Shown here: piece by piece, positions 31,622-41,908 of the stretch
Position numbering within the stretch: the stretch's first letter is position 1
How the letters are laid out: each line of letters opens with the position of its first letter
Source: Phanerochaete sordida
Lineage: Eukaryota > Basidiomycota > Agaricomycetes > Polyporales > Phanerochaetaceae
DNA length: 64,000 nt
Assembly: GCA_019973155.2 (NCBI GenBank)
Contig: BPQB01000002.1
Span: 1,364,001-1,428,000 of the forward strand
Direction: 5' to 3'
Notes under the pieces: model-generated
Database searches by the model: none
The model's input: only the letters and a program-made list of their open reading frames with translations
Told to the model about the DNA's origin: nothing
Made by a program: the position numbers and the translations under genes

Positions 31622-33131
31622 ATGGCCGAAACCGCCACTGCCAATGAGAACAACGCGCCTCAGCCGCCTCAGCCCCCCGAACAGGAGGTGTGGAAGCTCA
31701 AGGAAGTTCAGTTCAAGCCCTACCCCGATGAACCTGCGAAGACATACAGGATCATCACTCAGAACTTCAACGGGTGAGGGGCAGTGTCTCCTATCATGGA
31801 CACCAGAGGTTCATCGTCTCTGTCGTGGCTCTCAGGCCGTGTTCTTTTATCGCAATATGTACGCACGTCTTCATAGCACGCGAGCTGAGCTGACCAGGAG
31901 CGGCTCCCAGGTAACATTCTCATCCTACGCGGCTACATCGCGATTCACCCACCCGAGCGGACAACCGTGACCTATGAACAGCTCGCACATCTCGTCAGCA
32001 ACTACTTGCTTGCCGTTCTGCCCGGAGTCGACATCTCTGCGGCGCTGTCGGTGATGCCTGTCACACGCAGTAGGTCTCAAGCTCCTTTCCGAGGACTACG
32101 CTGAGTAGTTCCCATAGGGGGGATGGACCTGAATCCCGCGTTCACCGAGGTCACGGCCTTCAGGCCAGCGGGCTACGGCGGCGAACTGAAGCTCTTCGAG
32201 TACGCCGGCATTCAGCTGGTTCACGGGTGGCTCCCTGACCCTACCACGCGCGAGTACGAGGTCCTCAGACGCTACCAGGACTACGACACCTGCGCGAATC
32301 TACTGGCCGAAGCGGATCATATCTCCCGGGGTCAGCTGTTGCAACTGCAGGAAGAAGGGGCGCAGTCAGAAGGGGCGGGGTCAGATGCGCCCCCTAGCCA
32401 TCAACGCAGCTCATCCCTATCCTCGGAGGAGCAACGGAAGCTCGAAGATGGTATGGAAGCCCATTTGCTTAATTGCCTCCGATGAATAACCTCCGAGTCG
32501 TAGCCTTGATCATCCGGCAATTCCTGGACCATTCGTCGTCTCAGCTTACGTACCACGGTCTATTTGCTCTCGCCTCGACAGTGAAACCCGGGACCCTGGT
32601 TGCGCTGTTCCGGAATTCCCACCTCTCGGTCATGTACAAGTGCCCAGACCCGAACGACAGCGCTCTGTATACCCTCGCTACCGATGAAGCCTTCCTCCAC
32701 GAGCCGTCCGTGGTATGGGAAAGACTCGAAGACGTCGATGGCGGCTGGTCGTCCTTTGTGGATGCTGACTTCAAGCGTGCATCGCCGGCTGGGGGCGATT
32801 ATGCTGGTCATACAGGGGAGACTGCACTCGCGGCGTTGGAGGCCCCCAACCTCGAAGCGATGACCCTGGAAGAAAGGGCGGAGTGAGTGTTTCACTTCCA
32901 GCACCGGATAAACCTACGGTCACTGATGGCAATTTCATTGATGCCAGCTACGAATTGGCTCAGCAGTTGCAGAGGGAGGAGGACGACGAAGCGCATCAGA
33001 TGCAGGCTCGGAGGAGACAGGAGGTCGCCGAGCAGCAGCAACATGAACGCATGGAGGCTATGAAACAGGAAGCGCAGGATGCCGCGAAGAAGCAGCGCAA
33101 GTCGAAGAAGGGGGACTGTATCATAATGTAA
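31622..33131 (+). CDS. MIY1: MINDY-family (Miy1-type) K48-linkage deubiquitinase with C-terminal CaaX box
   Basis: Six exons (31622-31773, 31836-31858, 31911-32069, 32118-32450, 32504-32882, 32948-33131) give 409 residues. MINDY proteins are cysteine proteases that trim Lys48-linked ubiquitin chains. The catalytic cysteine is in NGPCSFIAICN (about residue 53), coded largely by a 23-nt exon. The domain continues with ILRGYIAIHPP, GMDLNPAFTEV, LFEYAGIQLVHGWLPDP and the catalytic-histidine region FRNSHLSVMYK. After the domain are DYELAQQLQREEDDEA, resembling a ubiquitin-interacting helix, and a Gln/Glu-rich coiled coil. A lysine-rich tail ends CIIM, a CaaX prenylation motif, so the enzyme is probably membrane-associated. 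The MITE lies 211 bp upstream. Confidence 0.93.
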
Positions 33132-33610
33132 CGATAATGTGTACCTATATGTCTTTGATTAACGTGCTATGTTGGGCTGTGTTTACGACGCAGGGTGATC
33201 ACGTCGGCCGCAAGGCGCATCAAACGCGGCGCGCGGACTCTATTATCGCTTGGACGAGTGCGAGATGGGGAATTCTCATCAGGCCTTCGGGCGACATGCG
33301 GTGCTGGCTCGCCTGTATATGGCTACCGTAGTGTTTGCCGTGCTGTCTCGAGCGTGCACGGATTTGTTGTGCTGAGCGGGGACTCGCTGCGTGCTGGCCT
33401 AGCCTCGGGCGGAAGGCTTCTTGCAAGCCTGAAGCTACCAACCGCCTGGCGCATAGGCGCGCGATCAGCAAAGATCTTACGGCTATCCAGTTTAACAGTG
33501 CCGTCGATGGCCCTTTAGTGCGACTGCCCCGACACACAAAACTATCCGTGCTGCCCCCAATCACACCCACCCGAGTCTCTCGACCTCCTCCTCCTCCTCA
33601 GATCCCAGCC
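33132..33610. other. Spacer between the MINDY and monooxygenase genes
   Basis: 479 bp tandem spacer, with a (TCC)n tract at about 33583-33598 just before the next start. No gene was recognised. Confidence 0.45.
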
Positions 33611-35484
33611 ATGCCTTCAGGCGAGGTGAGCGACACCCTCGTCCTCGGCGCCGAGTCCGCCCCTGACATCCTCCAAGTCTAGCACGGTCGAGAGAACCTC
33701 TTTCCCGATCAACTTCACCATCGTCGGTGGCGGTAAAATGCATCCGTTCTCCAGCGACCATCCGCAGTACTGAACGTGCGCTCCTCACAGGGCTGTCTGG
33801 TCTCGCGTGCGCGATTGCGCTCAGGCAAGCAGGGCACGATGTCGTCGTTCTGGAAAGAGATGAGCACATCTCTCCGGTGCGTGCTGTCTTCATTTGTGAT
33901 GGCTCCGTCTGACCTGCGATCTCACGCTCAGGGTGGTCCCCGCGGTGGCTGCAGACTCACGCCGAACATGACCAAGGTGCTTCGGCAGTGGGGACTGCTG
34001 GAGGAGGTCCACAAGCGGTGCAGCTCAATCATGAACACGGTCAAGTTCTACAAGTGTATGATTCACCTTTGCTACGCCATGTCGTGTGCTCATAGTCAAT
34101 GTCTCAGGCGAAGGCGATGAATTCTTGGGCCAGCATGAGTACACCGACGAAGTTCTGAAGGAATGTGGCGGTGGCTATTGGATCTTCCTCAGCGTATGTT
34201 CCGCCCTTATACTGCGTATTCTCACCATGCTCAACTCCTACGGTAGCACGAGGACCTCCGCGCCATTCTCTACGACGCTGCAGTGAAGGCCGGTGCCGAG
34301 ATTCGCACTGGGTGCATCGTCTCCTCCATTGAGCCTGAAACGCGAACGGTCACGCTAGCCAGCGGGGAAACCTTGACCGCGGGTGTGATAGTGGGAGCAG
34401 ACGGCGCAACTGGCCTCGTGCGGAAAGTGGTCGCGGGTCGCGAGCTGACGCGCACTCCAGATGGCTATGTGCTCTTCCAGTGAGTCCCGTCAAGTATGTC
34501 GTCGTCTACGTACTCATAGTACTGTTCTTGTAGCACAAGTCTCAAAGCGGAACATATACCAGAGGTTCCGGAGATTCGAGGAGGGAACGTCGACGATGTG
34601 CGCGCCTATATTTCTTCATTTAATCTCACGCTGAATCTCCTTCTAGAAAGCTGTCTTCGTCAGATATGCGGACGGATTCTGCGTGTATTCCTATCCAGTT
34701 GTGCGTATCGAGCCGGCCTTGCCAGGTTTTCACTAAATCGTTGTTGTAGAACCCTGATGGAGACCTTGCTATCCACATATATGCGCCTGACGATGGCGAG
34801 GACGGTGATTGGAATGGACAGCCAACTGTCAACGTTGCAGGTCTAGTGAGCGGACAGGCACCATGGCAAGTCCACGCTCGATTCATCGTCTTTCGCGATT
34901 TCTGACTGTTCTGTAGGCTTGATAAGCTCGCGACGTTAGTTCCGCGAGCGATTCGTGTCCGCAACTTCGCACACGAAGACCTGGATGACTGGGTACACGA
35001 AGCTAGCGGTCATGTCGTAGTCGTTGGCGATGCGGCACACCCCTTCCCACAGGGCGGCCTCCAGACGTTCGGCATGCTGATCGAGGACGCGGCGGTGCTC
35101 GGCAAGGTCTTCTCGTACCTCACGGAAGAGAGCCAGGTCGCGAACACGCTCTGGGGCTTCCAGGATGTGCGGCAGACGCGCTGCCGCGCCGTACACAAGC
35201 GCGAGGTACACCGTGCGCGCCTCTTCACGCTCAAGAACGGCCCCGAGCAGGAGGCCCGCGACGAGGCGCTGCGCAGTCGCAAGCTCGAGCAGTGGCACGG
35301 CTCCGACCTCGGCCTGTACTCGCTCGAGGAGCCGCGGGTGCTCTTTGCGTACGACGCGAACGAGGCCGGTGCGGAGTGGTGGCAGACGTGGGGCATCCTT
35401 CGCGAGCGGGCACGCCGCGAGAAGCCGGTGGACAAGCCGGTTATGGTCGGCGTCGAGGTCTCGATCGAGGCGAACGTCAGCTGA
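33611..35484 (+). CDS. FAD-dependent monooxygenase (salicylate/aromatic hydroxylase type)
   Basis: Ten exons (33611-33625, 33678-33732, 33791-33876, 33932-34055, 34096-34193, 34247-34479, 34534-34597, 34647-34697, 34750-34865, 34917-35484) give 469 residues. It has the three flavoprotein motifs of group A monooxygenases. The Rossmann start is FTIVGGGLSGLACAIAL with the acidic end of strand 2 (VVVLERD); the DG motif is VGADGATGLVR; the GD motif is VVVGDAAHPFPQGGLQ. Such enzymes hydroxylate aromatic or related substrates with NAD(P)H and O2; the substrate is not predictable. The ninth intron (34866-34916) starts GCAAGT, a GC-AG intron required to keep frame at PW-LDKL. There are no biosynthetic-cluster neighbours. 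The first exon has 15 nt, and its acceptor CCAAG is the phase-consistent choice. Confidence 0.9.
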
Positions 35485-36425
35485 GGCTATGGATGACTGG
35501 AGGCGGAAAACTCTTTGCTCGGGGATATACGTTCTCATACACATTGGCTAATTCGCTGCGGACGGGTACATCTTCACCACATCTCGTTGCTGTTCAGGTG
35601 ATATATTGGGACAATCTATGTACACGGTAGCATCATATGAATGGGAACGTGAATACTTGAATATTCTACTAAGTATTAGCCCGCGTGGCCATCACCAGAT
35701 CTGGACTGGACAGAGCGAGCGTCATTCGAGTGTCTAAGGAATGCGATGTGGACTGGGACGAATCCTCGCGTACTAAGTTAGTAATGTTCCGACGTGGCTT
35801 GCTGCGGTAGAAGAATCATTCAAGTTGTATGTCGTCTTACGACAAGGGACCTGCGTTTGCTGATGTGGGTTCCGCGTATCGCTTCGGATGAGCACAGGGT
35901 CATGGTGATCCAGTAGTCGTCTTCCCTGCAAGCCTGCCGTAGCTGCCGCAGTCAAGCCCGTCCAGGCTAGATTATCGCATAACTGTACACCAAACTCATC
36001 AAGTACTCTGGAATGAATGTTCAAACTAACAGTGGGCGAGGCTCACCAGTGCAACGTGTATTGCATTTCCGCTGTGATAACACGAGGCGGTAGTATGATA
36101 GTCCTAGGAGGGTCATAACCTGTGAGAAACACTGGAAGTGCGGTGCAGGTACAGACGCATCGACACACGTTGTCAGGTAGGTCCAGTTAGCATATAGCGG
36201 CAAGGTAAAGAAGTAAGACACCCTGTCAGCATACAGGAGGTTACATAAACCCACACATGATCACCCACAAGAAATAAGTCAGAGATTTGCCCCGTAGACG
36301 GCGGCGGAAAGAAAGGCGGACGCAGTGTCTTCCATGAAATACTTCCATTGATGTCTCTCGAGGACGTAGATATCCTAACACACACATCCTTGCCATAGCC
36401 CTGCTGTATTTGATGCCTCCCGGAT
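35485..36425. other. Convergent spacer between the monooxygenase and SDH3 genes
   Basis: 941 bp of lower-GC sequence between two stop codons. No ORF, repeat or RNA gene was recognised, and it is long for 3' UTRs alone in this compact window. Confidence 0.45.
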
Positions 36426-37187
36426 TTACATGAGAACAAGAGCAACCGTGGTGACAGCGGTGGCTCCGAGGACGGCGTATCCCGACGAGTACGCGCCCTT
36501 GAGAGTGATAACTATATGCAGAGCTTAGAAACATGCATGCATGCCACAGGACAACGACTCACATTTGGTCATATCCCAACCCAAGTGACGAAGGCCGTTC
36601 CAGGAGTGGTAGGCGAACGGTGCTGCCAGAATGGTCTTTCCAGCAATCTTGACAGCCTCGGGCATGCTTGCGACGAGCTCAATCACGTTCGCAGAGGCAA
36701 ATGTCTCGGGGGCGACCAGGTAGGCCATAGCGTACCCGTACAGGACTTCGGAATATCGGACTTAGTGAAAACAGTAGCAGCCACTACGGAGCTAGTGAGA
36801 AACTCACGAGCACTAAGGCCCGCGCCGGTCACACGGTTCGCGATGGAGCCAATCCATGTAAGCTGGGGCTGGTAGATGGTGAAGTGCGGGCTGCTGGGAC
36901 GCTTCAGGCGCTGCTCGTTGAGAATCTTCTCGGCAGCAGACGGGGGAAGAGACTGGGTCTGGACTCCGCTATGCAAGGGAGGGCATAAAATGAGCTGGCC
37001 GCGCGAGCCCTAAGGAGTCGGTACGCTTTACCGTGTCGCGACTACGGAACGCAGGACAAGGCCGCGAGCTTCCGGGGAAGTCAGGGATGCATTTAACTGA
37101 TGTTACATGGTAGGACGTACAAGACTTGGATGCGACAACTGCTTGCCTAAGAGCAGGAGCCAAACCGAGAGCGCGAGCGGAAATCAT
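36426..37187 (-). CDS. SDH3: Succinate dehydrogenase cytochrome b subunit (complex II, SDH3/SdhC)
   Basis: Exons 37121-37187, 37032-37068, 36808-36968, 36563-36745 and 36426-36511 give 177 residues. The N-terminus ([22 protein letters not shown]) is an Arg/Ala/Ser-rich mitochondrial presequence. The mature protein starts near [23 protein letters not shown], continues with [23 protein letters not shown], and includes the signature [13 protein letters not shown] with the heme b ligand region. The last hydrophobic helix ends TVALVLM. Three membrane segments anchor Sdh1/Sdh2 to the inner membrane and form the ubiquinone site. The first acceptor (CGGAAG at 37069) is the only phase-consistent one. 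The gene is divergent from the TPR gene with 300 bp between starts. Confidence 0.95.
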
Positions 37188-37487
37188 GGTGGTCGTGCGT
37201 GTGGAAGATACCGGCGGGTCGAACGCGGATGCGGAGAGACGTCACGAATTAATTATTCACGATATTCATGGGGGCAGTTATGCCTTATTTGGACATAGGC
37301 AGCGTAAATGCGCGCTCCGTCCGCTCTAGCCTCTCCGCGCTTTGTCTTATACACACCAGGTTCGCAGCACACTGCTCTACGTCGGCAGCAGCCGTGGTAT
37401 GCGCACGCTTGCTCGTATTTGAACGCTGGGCTCGACCAATCTCCCCGGACCGTCTCATCGTTTCCCTCTTGCCCCCTTCCCCCCGCC
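37188..37487. promoter_or_regulatory. Divergent promoter between SDH3 and the TPR gene
   Basis: 300 bp between start codons, including an AATTAATTATT A/T-rich patch at about 37248-37258. No specific site was recognised. Confidence 0.4.
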
Positions 37488-39411
37488 ATGCCACCAAAGT
37501 ACTCGCATGTGAAGAAGCGTCCCACTGCATCGCCGAGGAAACCAGCCAACAACGTTCACGGTACTTCGAAAGATGCCAAGCTTCCTGACCCATATTCAGG
37601 TCGTCAACTATCAAAGCCGTTGACCCCGCATGCCGAGCTCGAGCGTACGATTGCCCAAATACTCCTCCTGCGCTTTGAACAGGACATTGCTCGCCTGTTC
37701 TCGACCCATCTGTACAGTGTCGCCCTGCTTCATCTACCTACCTTCGTTCTGCGTTGTATCAACGCTAGCGGCCCTGGCTGGGCCGCCTTCAACGCAAGCA
37801 ACGACGAAGTCAGGGACTTCCTTCGAGCCGTCATAGCTATGGACCTGCGCCAAGCAGGCGAACGAGTCGCGACGAAGAGCGTACTATGGTCGTACACCGC
37901 GCTGCGCCATTTCGCTACTTCTAACGATGTCCCCATCTGCCGCAAACGCGGATTACACTCAGTCCGTCTCTTGCCACATCTCCCTGCTTTGAAGGCACAT
38001 CTCGAGACCCTCCAGACCACGCCTCCGCCGACCTTTTCCAAACCACCTCACCTTGGACCACTCACCGAAGGTTACCGCGCGCTAGAGGAAGCCTGTGCTG
38101 CAAAGTACAAGAATATTCCAGCCGGAAGCAGCGAGGCAGACTCCGAGTGGCTGTCCAAGGTTCGCACCGGATACGAACGTGTCTCGCACACGCTCTGGCA
38201 AGTTGCGAACGAGTTTGACGTCCGTGGCTACGGCGGTGCACTTCGCGACAAATTGACCTCGAAATGGTGTGACTGTGGGTGCTCAACTGAGCATCTCAGC
38301 GAGGTCTGCGAGAAGACGATGAAGGAGAAAGAGAACAGTGTGCGGTCCGGAAAGGAGCGTGAATGGGACGGTCGAGGTACATTCAGACTCACACTCACTG
38401 TGCTATTTACGCTGAGACCTTGTCCAGGTAGTGGAGTTTACGGGTGGGAGACTAGGGAAGAAGAAGACACATGGGATGTCGCCCTAGACCAGATTTGTCT
38501 CGAGGCAGAGGAGTATGCGGATCACTCCTTGGATCCCGACATGACCATAGGAGAGCTCATGGAGTGGCGATACTTGAGGGCTGAACTCGAAAAGGAGCAG
38601 GTTATTGTGCTCGCTCGCAAAATGAACTACACAATGCTAATAGACACGCGGATTGTTTTACGTTCATCTAGGGCAATATTGCCTTCAAGCAAGGGAAGTA
38701 TATCAAGGCTGTTGAACGATACCAACTCGCCCATCAAATCGAGCCTGAGATGCCACACTATCAGCTAAATTTGGCCGCCGCGCAGTTGAAGATGGATGAG
38801 TGCGTGCTCCGCTTTTGCCACTGATTCCCCTCTCAGCCTCGCGTACTAGATGGGTAAAGGCTGAAGAAGCTTGCGACATCGCACTTGCAAAACACAAGAG
38901 CGTCAAAGGCTATTGGCGAAGATCTCAGGCCCGCAAGGGTCAGGGCCGAATAGACGATGCCATTCAAGGTATGACGTGAATATGTCGCTTAGTCTGTCGC
39001 TGACAGCACCTAGATCTCCGGGAGGTAATACGCTTGCAGCCGTCCAATGCGGAAGCTATGACAGAGCTAGTAGCATTGGTCTCACCCAAACCAAAGCCAC
39101 GGAGTAGCAAGCCGTCTTCATCGTCTGCAGCCGGATGTTCACCAAAGCGCTCTAAGCAGAGCAAATCGCCGCCTCCTCATCCCGACCTCCAGGAGGATCT
39201 GCCGTTCACGCGAACTTACCGTGACAATTTCAAGCTCAAGATTTCGATGCTACCGCTCGCAATTGACGTCCCCGTTGAGTTGCCCCCGCCTTTCATCGGC
39301 GCAAATGAGAAAATCAAGCGTCCAGTACTTCCTTCTACTTCTGTTCCGACTCGGCTGGAGACGTTCTCATATCCCAGCTGGGATCGATACGTTATCCAGA
39401 AGGTGACCTAA
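37488..39411 (+). CDS. TPR-repeat protein, function unknown
   Basis: Exons 37488-38376, 38428-38600, 38672-38799, 38850-38968 and 39014-39411 give 568 residues. The first 300 residues are not recognised; they contain a helical block (ELERTIAQILLLRFEQDIARLFSTHLYSVALLHLP) and a cysteine patch (KWCDCGCSTEHLSEVC) that could bind metal. TPR units follow: GNIAFKQGKYIKAVERYQLAHQIEPEMPHYQLNLAAAQLKM, then WVKAEEACDIALAKHKSVKGYWRRSQARKGQG and IDDAIQDLREVIRLQPSNAEA. These resemble co-chaperone TPRs. The tail is Ser/Pro/Lys-rich and ends YPSWDRYVIQKVT. The first intron (51 nt) is in frame and could be retained. The second donor is ambiguous between GTTATT at 38601 and GTGCTC at 38607, both phase 0. Confidence 0.78.
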
Positions 39412-40120
39412 ACCTTCTGCTTTTCCCTTCGATGTATGCTACGCCCATCAGCCTCGATGTATACTCTAACTTATCACTCGGCGTTTTATCCTCTATATTT
39501 AACGCAGTTGCAACGGAAACAAAGCCGACATGCGATTAATATGCCTAGTCAAGCTTGGCTAGGAGTACGGGATCATCTACCTAGGTGTCTAGCTGGTATG
39601 CGAAAAAGGATGTGAAGGATGCGTGTGGCGTCACCGTCTCCACACGAACGGTCTGCAAGCCCTACAGGCTAAAGCACCGAACATCGTGCGCGGGACCTTG
39701 ACTCGGCCAGGTTTGAGCTGAACTGATCAGGTTCTCTGGTTTTCCGACACTACTGTACAAACTGTACAGTTCGACGGATGCGACCACGCCCTCGCGATGT
39801 AGTCGCCCGCGTAGCCGCCGGCCCTATACTGGTCCTGTGGACCGATGTCCGGAGCCGCCGTGCTCCTCACGGCTCCGGGGGCTACGTATCACAGACATCA
39901 CACGACTTTTGTTTTCGGGCCTGCAGCTTGCTCTCAACCTCCCGTCACCCCCTGGAGCAGACGAGAACGGTGTGTTCCCCAACGCCTACAATTTATCTGC
40001 GGCTGACTTCTGCCTTCGTTGTCGCTGGTCTCCGAGGAACTTCTACTTAAGCTTGAGCCCAGGGACGGAAGATTGAAAACGCATCATCCCACGCAGATCC
40101 CACGAACCACATACTACACT
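39412..40120. other. Spacer upstream of the F-box gene
   Basis: 709 bp. A weak open frame at about 39837-40076 (RITDITRLLFSGLQLALNL...) looks faintly protein-like, but I found no family or splice link. No confident gene. Confidence 0.4.
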
Positions 40121-41470
40121 ATGATGGATGGCTCTAGCTGTTCAGTCCCCCAGGAACTGGCCGACATGATCATCGACCATCTTCACGATGACCGACAGAG
40201 CCTGCAGCAGTGCTCTTTGGTTTGCAAAGCCTGGGAACCGTCGAGCACTGTCCACCTCTTCTCGCGACTCTCCTGGCCCCCTTGCAGCGTCTACTGGATT
40301 CGGACAGCAGAGGACGCTGCATGCGACTGTCCCCGACACAAGCCCACCTTTGAGGACTGTCACAATCTTCTCTTGTCCTCGCATCGGGTCCGCCAGGCTA
40401 TCAACCATCTCAGGATCACAGGAAATCGCAGCCCCAGCGGCCTCCGAGGACCAAGAGAACATGAGCCGCTACCTCTGACCTTCCTCTTCGCACTCCCGGA
40501 GATGCTTCCTGGCTTGCAAACGCTGGAGGTGTGGGACCTGCGGTTCGGAGTAGGTGTCATCGGTCCGCCCCCTCACGTCACCACCAATCCCAGCAGCCTC
40601 AAAAAACTCATTTTCGACGAAGGGGCAACATTATGCGACGATCGCGCCATCTTCAGCGTCCTATCCGTCTTCTCCCATATTGACACTGTCGTTGTCGAAT
40701 GCAACTGCGAAGTAGGACTAGAAGAGGATGTTGCGCTCGCTTGCCAAGTTCAGCGCCGCTTCTCCTCCACATCTGTGCACCACCTCGAGGTCTTATATCC
40801 CCCTTCTCTATCGCACGTGCTTTGCCACTTGCGCGAGCAGCTCGACGTGTTCGCACTGCGCGAGGTGAAGGTGCAGTACTACCTTGGCGAAGGCCTTGAG
40901 GAGCTCGTTGCATCTGCGCCGTCGCTAGAGGCGTTGACGTTCATGACATCTGGCACACCACCTCAACTCCCGAATCCAGCCGCGCTGCGCGTTCTAGACA
41001 TGACCTGCGAGTTAACGGCAGGAGACCCCGAGGTGCAGCCTGACGCACCTCCTCAGTTCGAATCGTTCAGCTGGGGCGATATGATCCGAAATCTCGTCGC
41101 ATTTCACGCACCCGAGCTGCGCGAGCTCACCCTCGGTGTCATACTCTGCGAAGTTGGCTATTGGGCCGAAGACGCGGGGATCTCGCAGCAAGCCTTCGCC
41201 GAGGCCCTCGGGCGGCGGCTGCGGGACGAAGACTGGGGAGCATTTCGTGCGACCATGAAGACACGCCCGAAGCTGCAGAAGCTGAAGATGAAGCTCATCG
41301 TGAGCGACGGGTGGTCGTCATTCCAATATATGGTGCCGTACCTGGCATGTACCGCGCGAACATTTCAGGATGCCGTGGTAAACTGCCTAGGGCGGAGCAT
41401 CGAGAGTATCTTAGAGGTTGTCGCTGAGCACCATTCCGACGACATCGTTAATTATTACCGGTACCCTTGA
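40121..41470 (+). CDS. F-box protein with LRR-like C-terminal region
   Basis: A single uninterrupted exon of 449 residues, unusual in this intron-rich window. The N-terminal F-box is VPQELADMIIDHLHDDRQSLQQCSLVCKAWEPSSTVHLF, which would bind Skp1 in an SCF ubiquitin ligase. The rest has loose leucine-rich-repeat-like spacing (LPGLQTLEVWDLRF, LKKLIFDEG, VHHLEVLYPPS, APSLEALTFMTSG, APELRELTLGVI) expected of a substrate-binding region. Agaricomycetes carry large, fast-evolving families of such intron-poor F-box genes, so a specific target cannot be assigned. Two adjacent ATGs at 40121 and 40124 could serve as start. Confidence 0.88.
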   Translation: MMDGSSCSVPQELADMIIDHLHDDRQSLQQCSLVCKAWEPSSTVHLFSRLSWPPCSVYWIRTAEDAACDCPRHKPTFEDCHNLLLSSHRVRQAINHLRITGNRSPSGLRGPREHEPLPLTFLFALPEMLPGLQTLEVWDLRFGVGVIGPPPHVTTNPSSLKKLIFDEGATLCDDRAIFSVLSVFSHIDTVVVECNCEVGLEEDVALACQVQRRFSSTSVHHLEVLYPPSLSHVLCHLREQLDVFALREVKVQYYLGEGLEELVASAPSLEALTFMTSGTPPQLPNPAALRVLDMTCELTAGDPEVQPDAPPQFESFSWGDMIRNLVAFHAPELRELTLGVILCEVGYWAEDAGISQQAFAEALGRRLRDEDWGAFRATMKTRPKLQKLKMKLIVSDGWSSFQYMVPYLACTARTFQDAVVNCLGRSIESILEVVAEHHSDDIVNYYRYP

Positions 41471-41908
41471 CCTTGGTTGTTGTATGTACTGTACGTGTAT
41501 CGAGCGCGGCGCTGGCAACAGGTTTTATTCAAACTTTCTTCTGCTTGGGTCTCCATGTGAGCTTGTTCTGTTTTACATGGTACTTTTCCCTCCTACTCGG
41601 GCTGTGCAAGGGGTCGTCTCGATGTCTGCCTCGATTATTGTCGAAACAGTGCTATAACGCTCAAGTGGCCTGGAAGGAGCGCCCACTTTCTGTAGTCCCG
41701 ACACCGCATGTTCTTAGTCGAAGCAATCATGTCCTCCGCCTCGAGCTCGTCCTGACTCCAAACTGCCTCACATGTTATGACCCTCGTGCTTTGAACTGAT
41801 CCAACTCGATTTCCCCGACCGCGGTCACTTGCACATCACTCTGGGAGTTGATGCAAAGCTGCTATACCAAACCGACGCACCTACTCCCACTACTGTACTA
41901 GGCCCACC
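41471..41908. other. Spacer upstream of the arrestin gene
   Basis: 438 bp tandem spacer with no recognised gene. It should contain the F-box 3' UTR and the arrestin promoter. Confidence 0.45.

Noticed and set aside
35010..35544. Minus-strand open frames opposite the monooxygenase 3' exon
   Set aside because: The plus strand carries the GD motif and conserved flavoprotein end; the opposite frames show no family.
39780..40076. Protein-like open frame upstream of the F-box gene
   Set aside because: No domain, no splice join to the F-box exon, and no clear start context; more likely 5' leader or chance.
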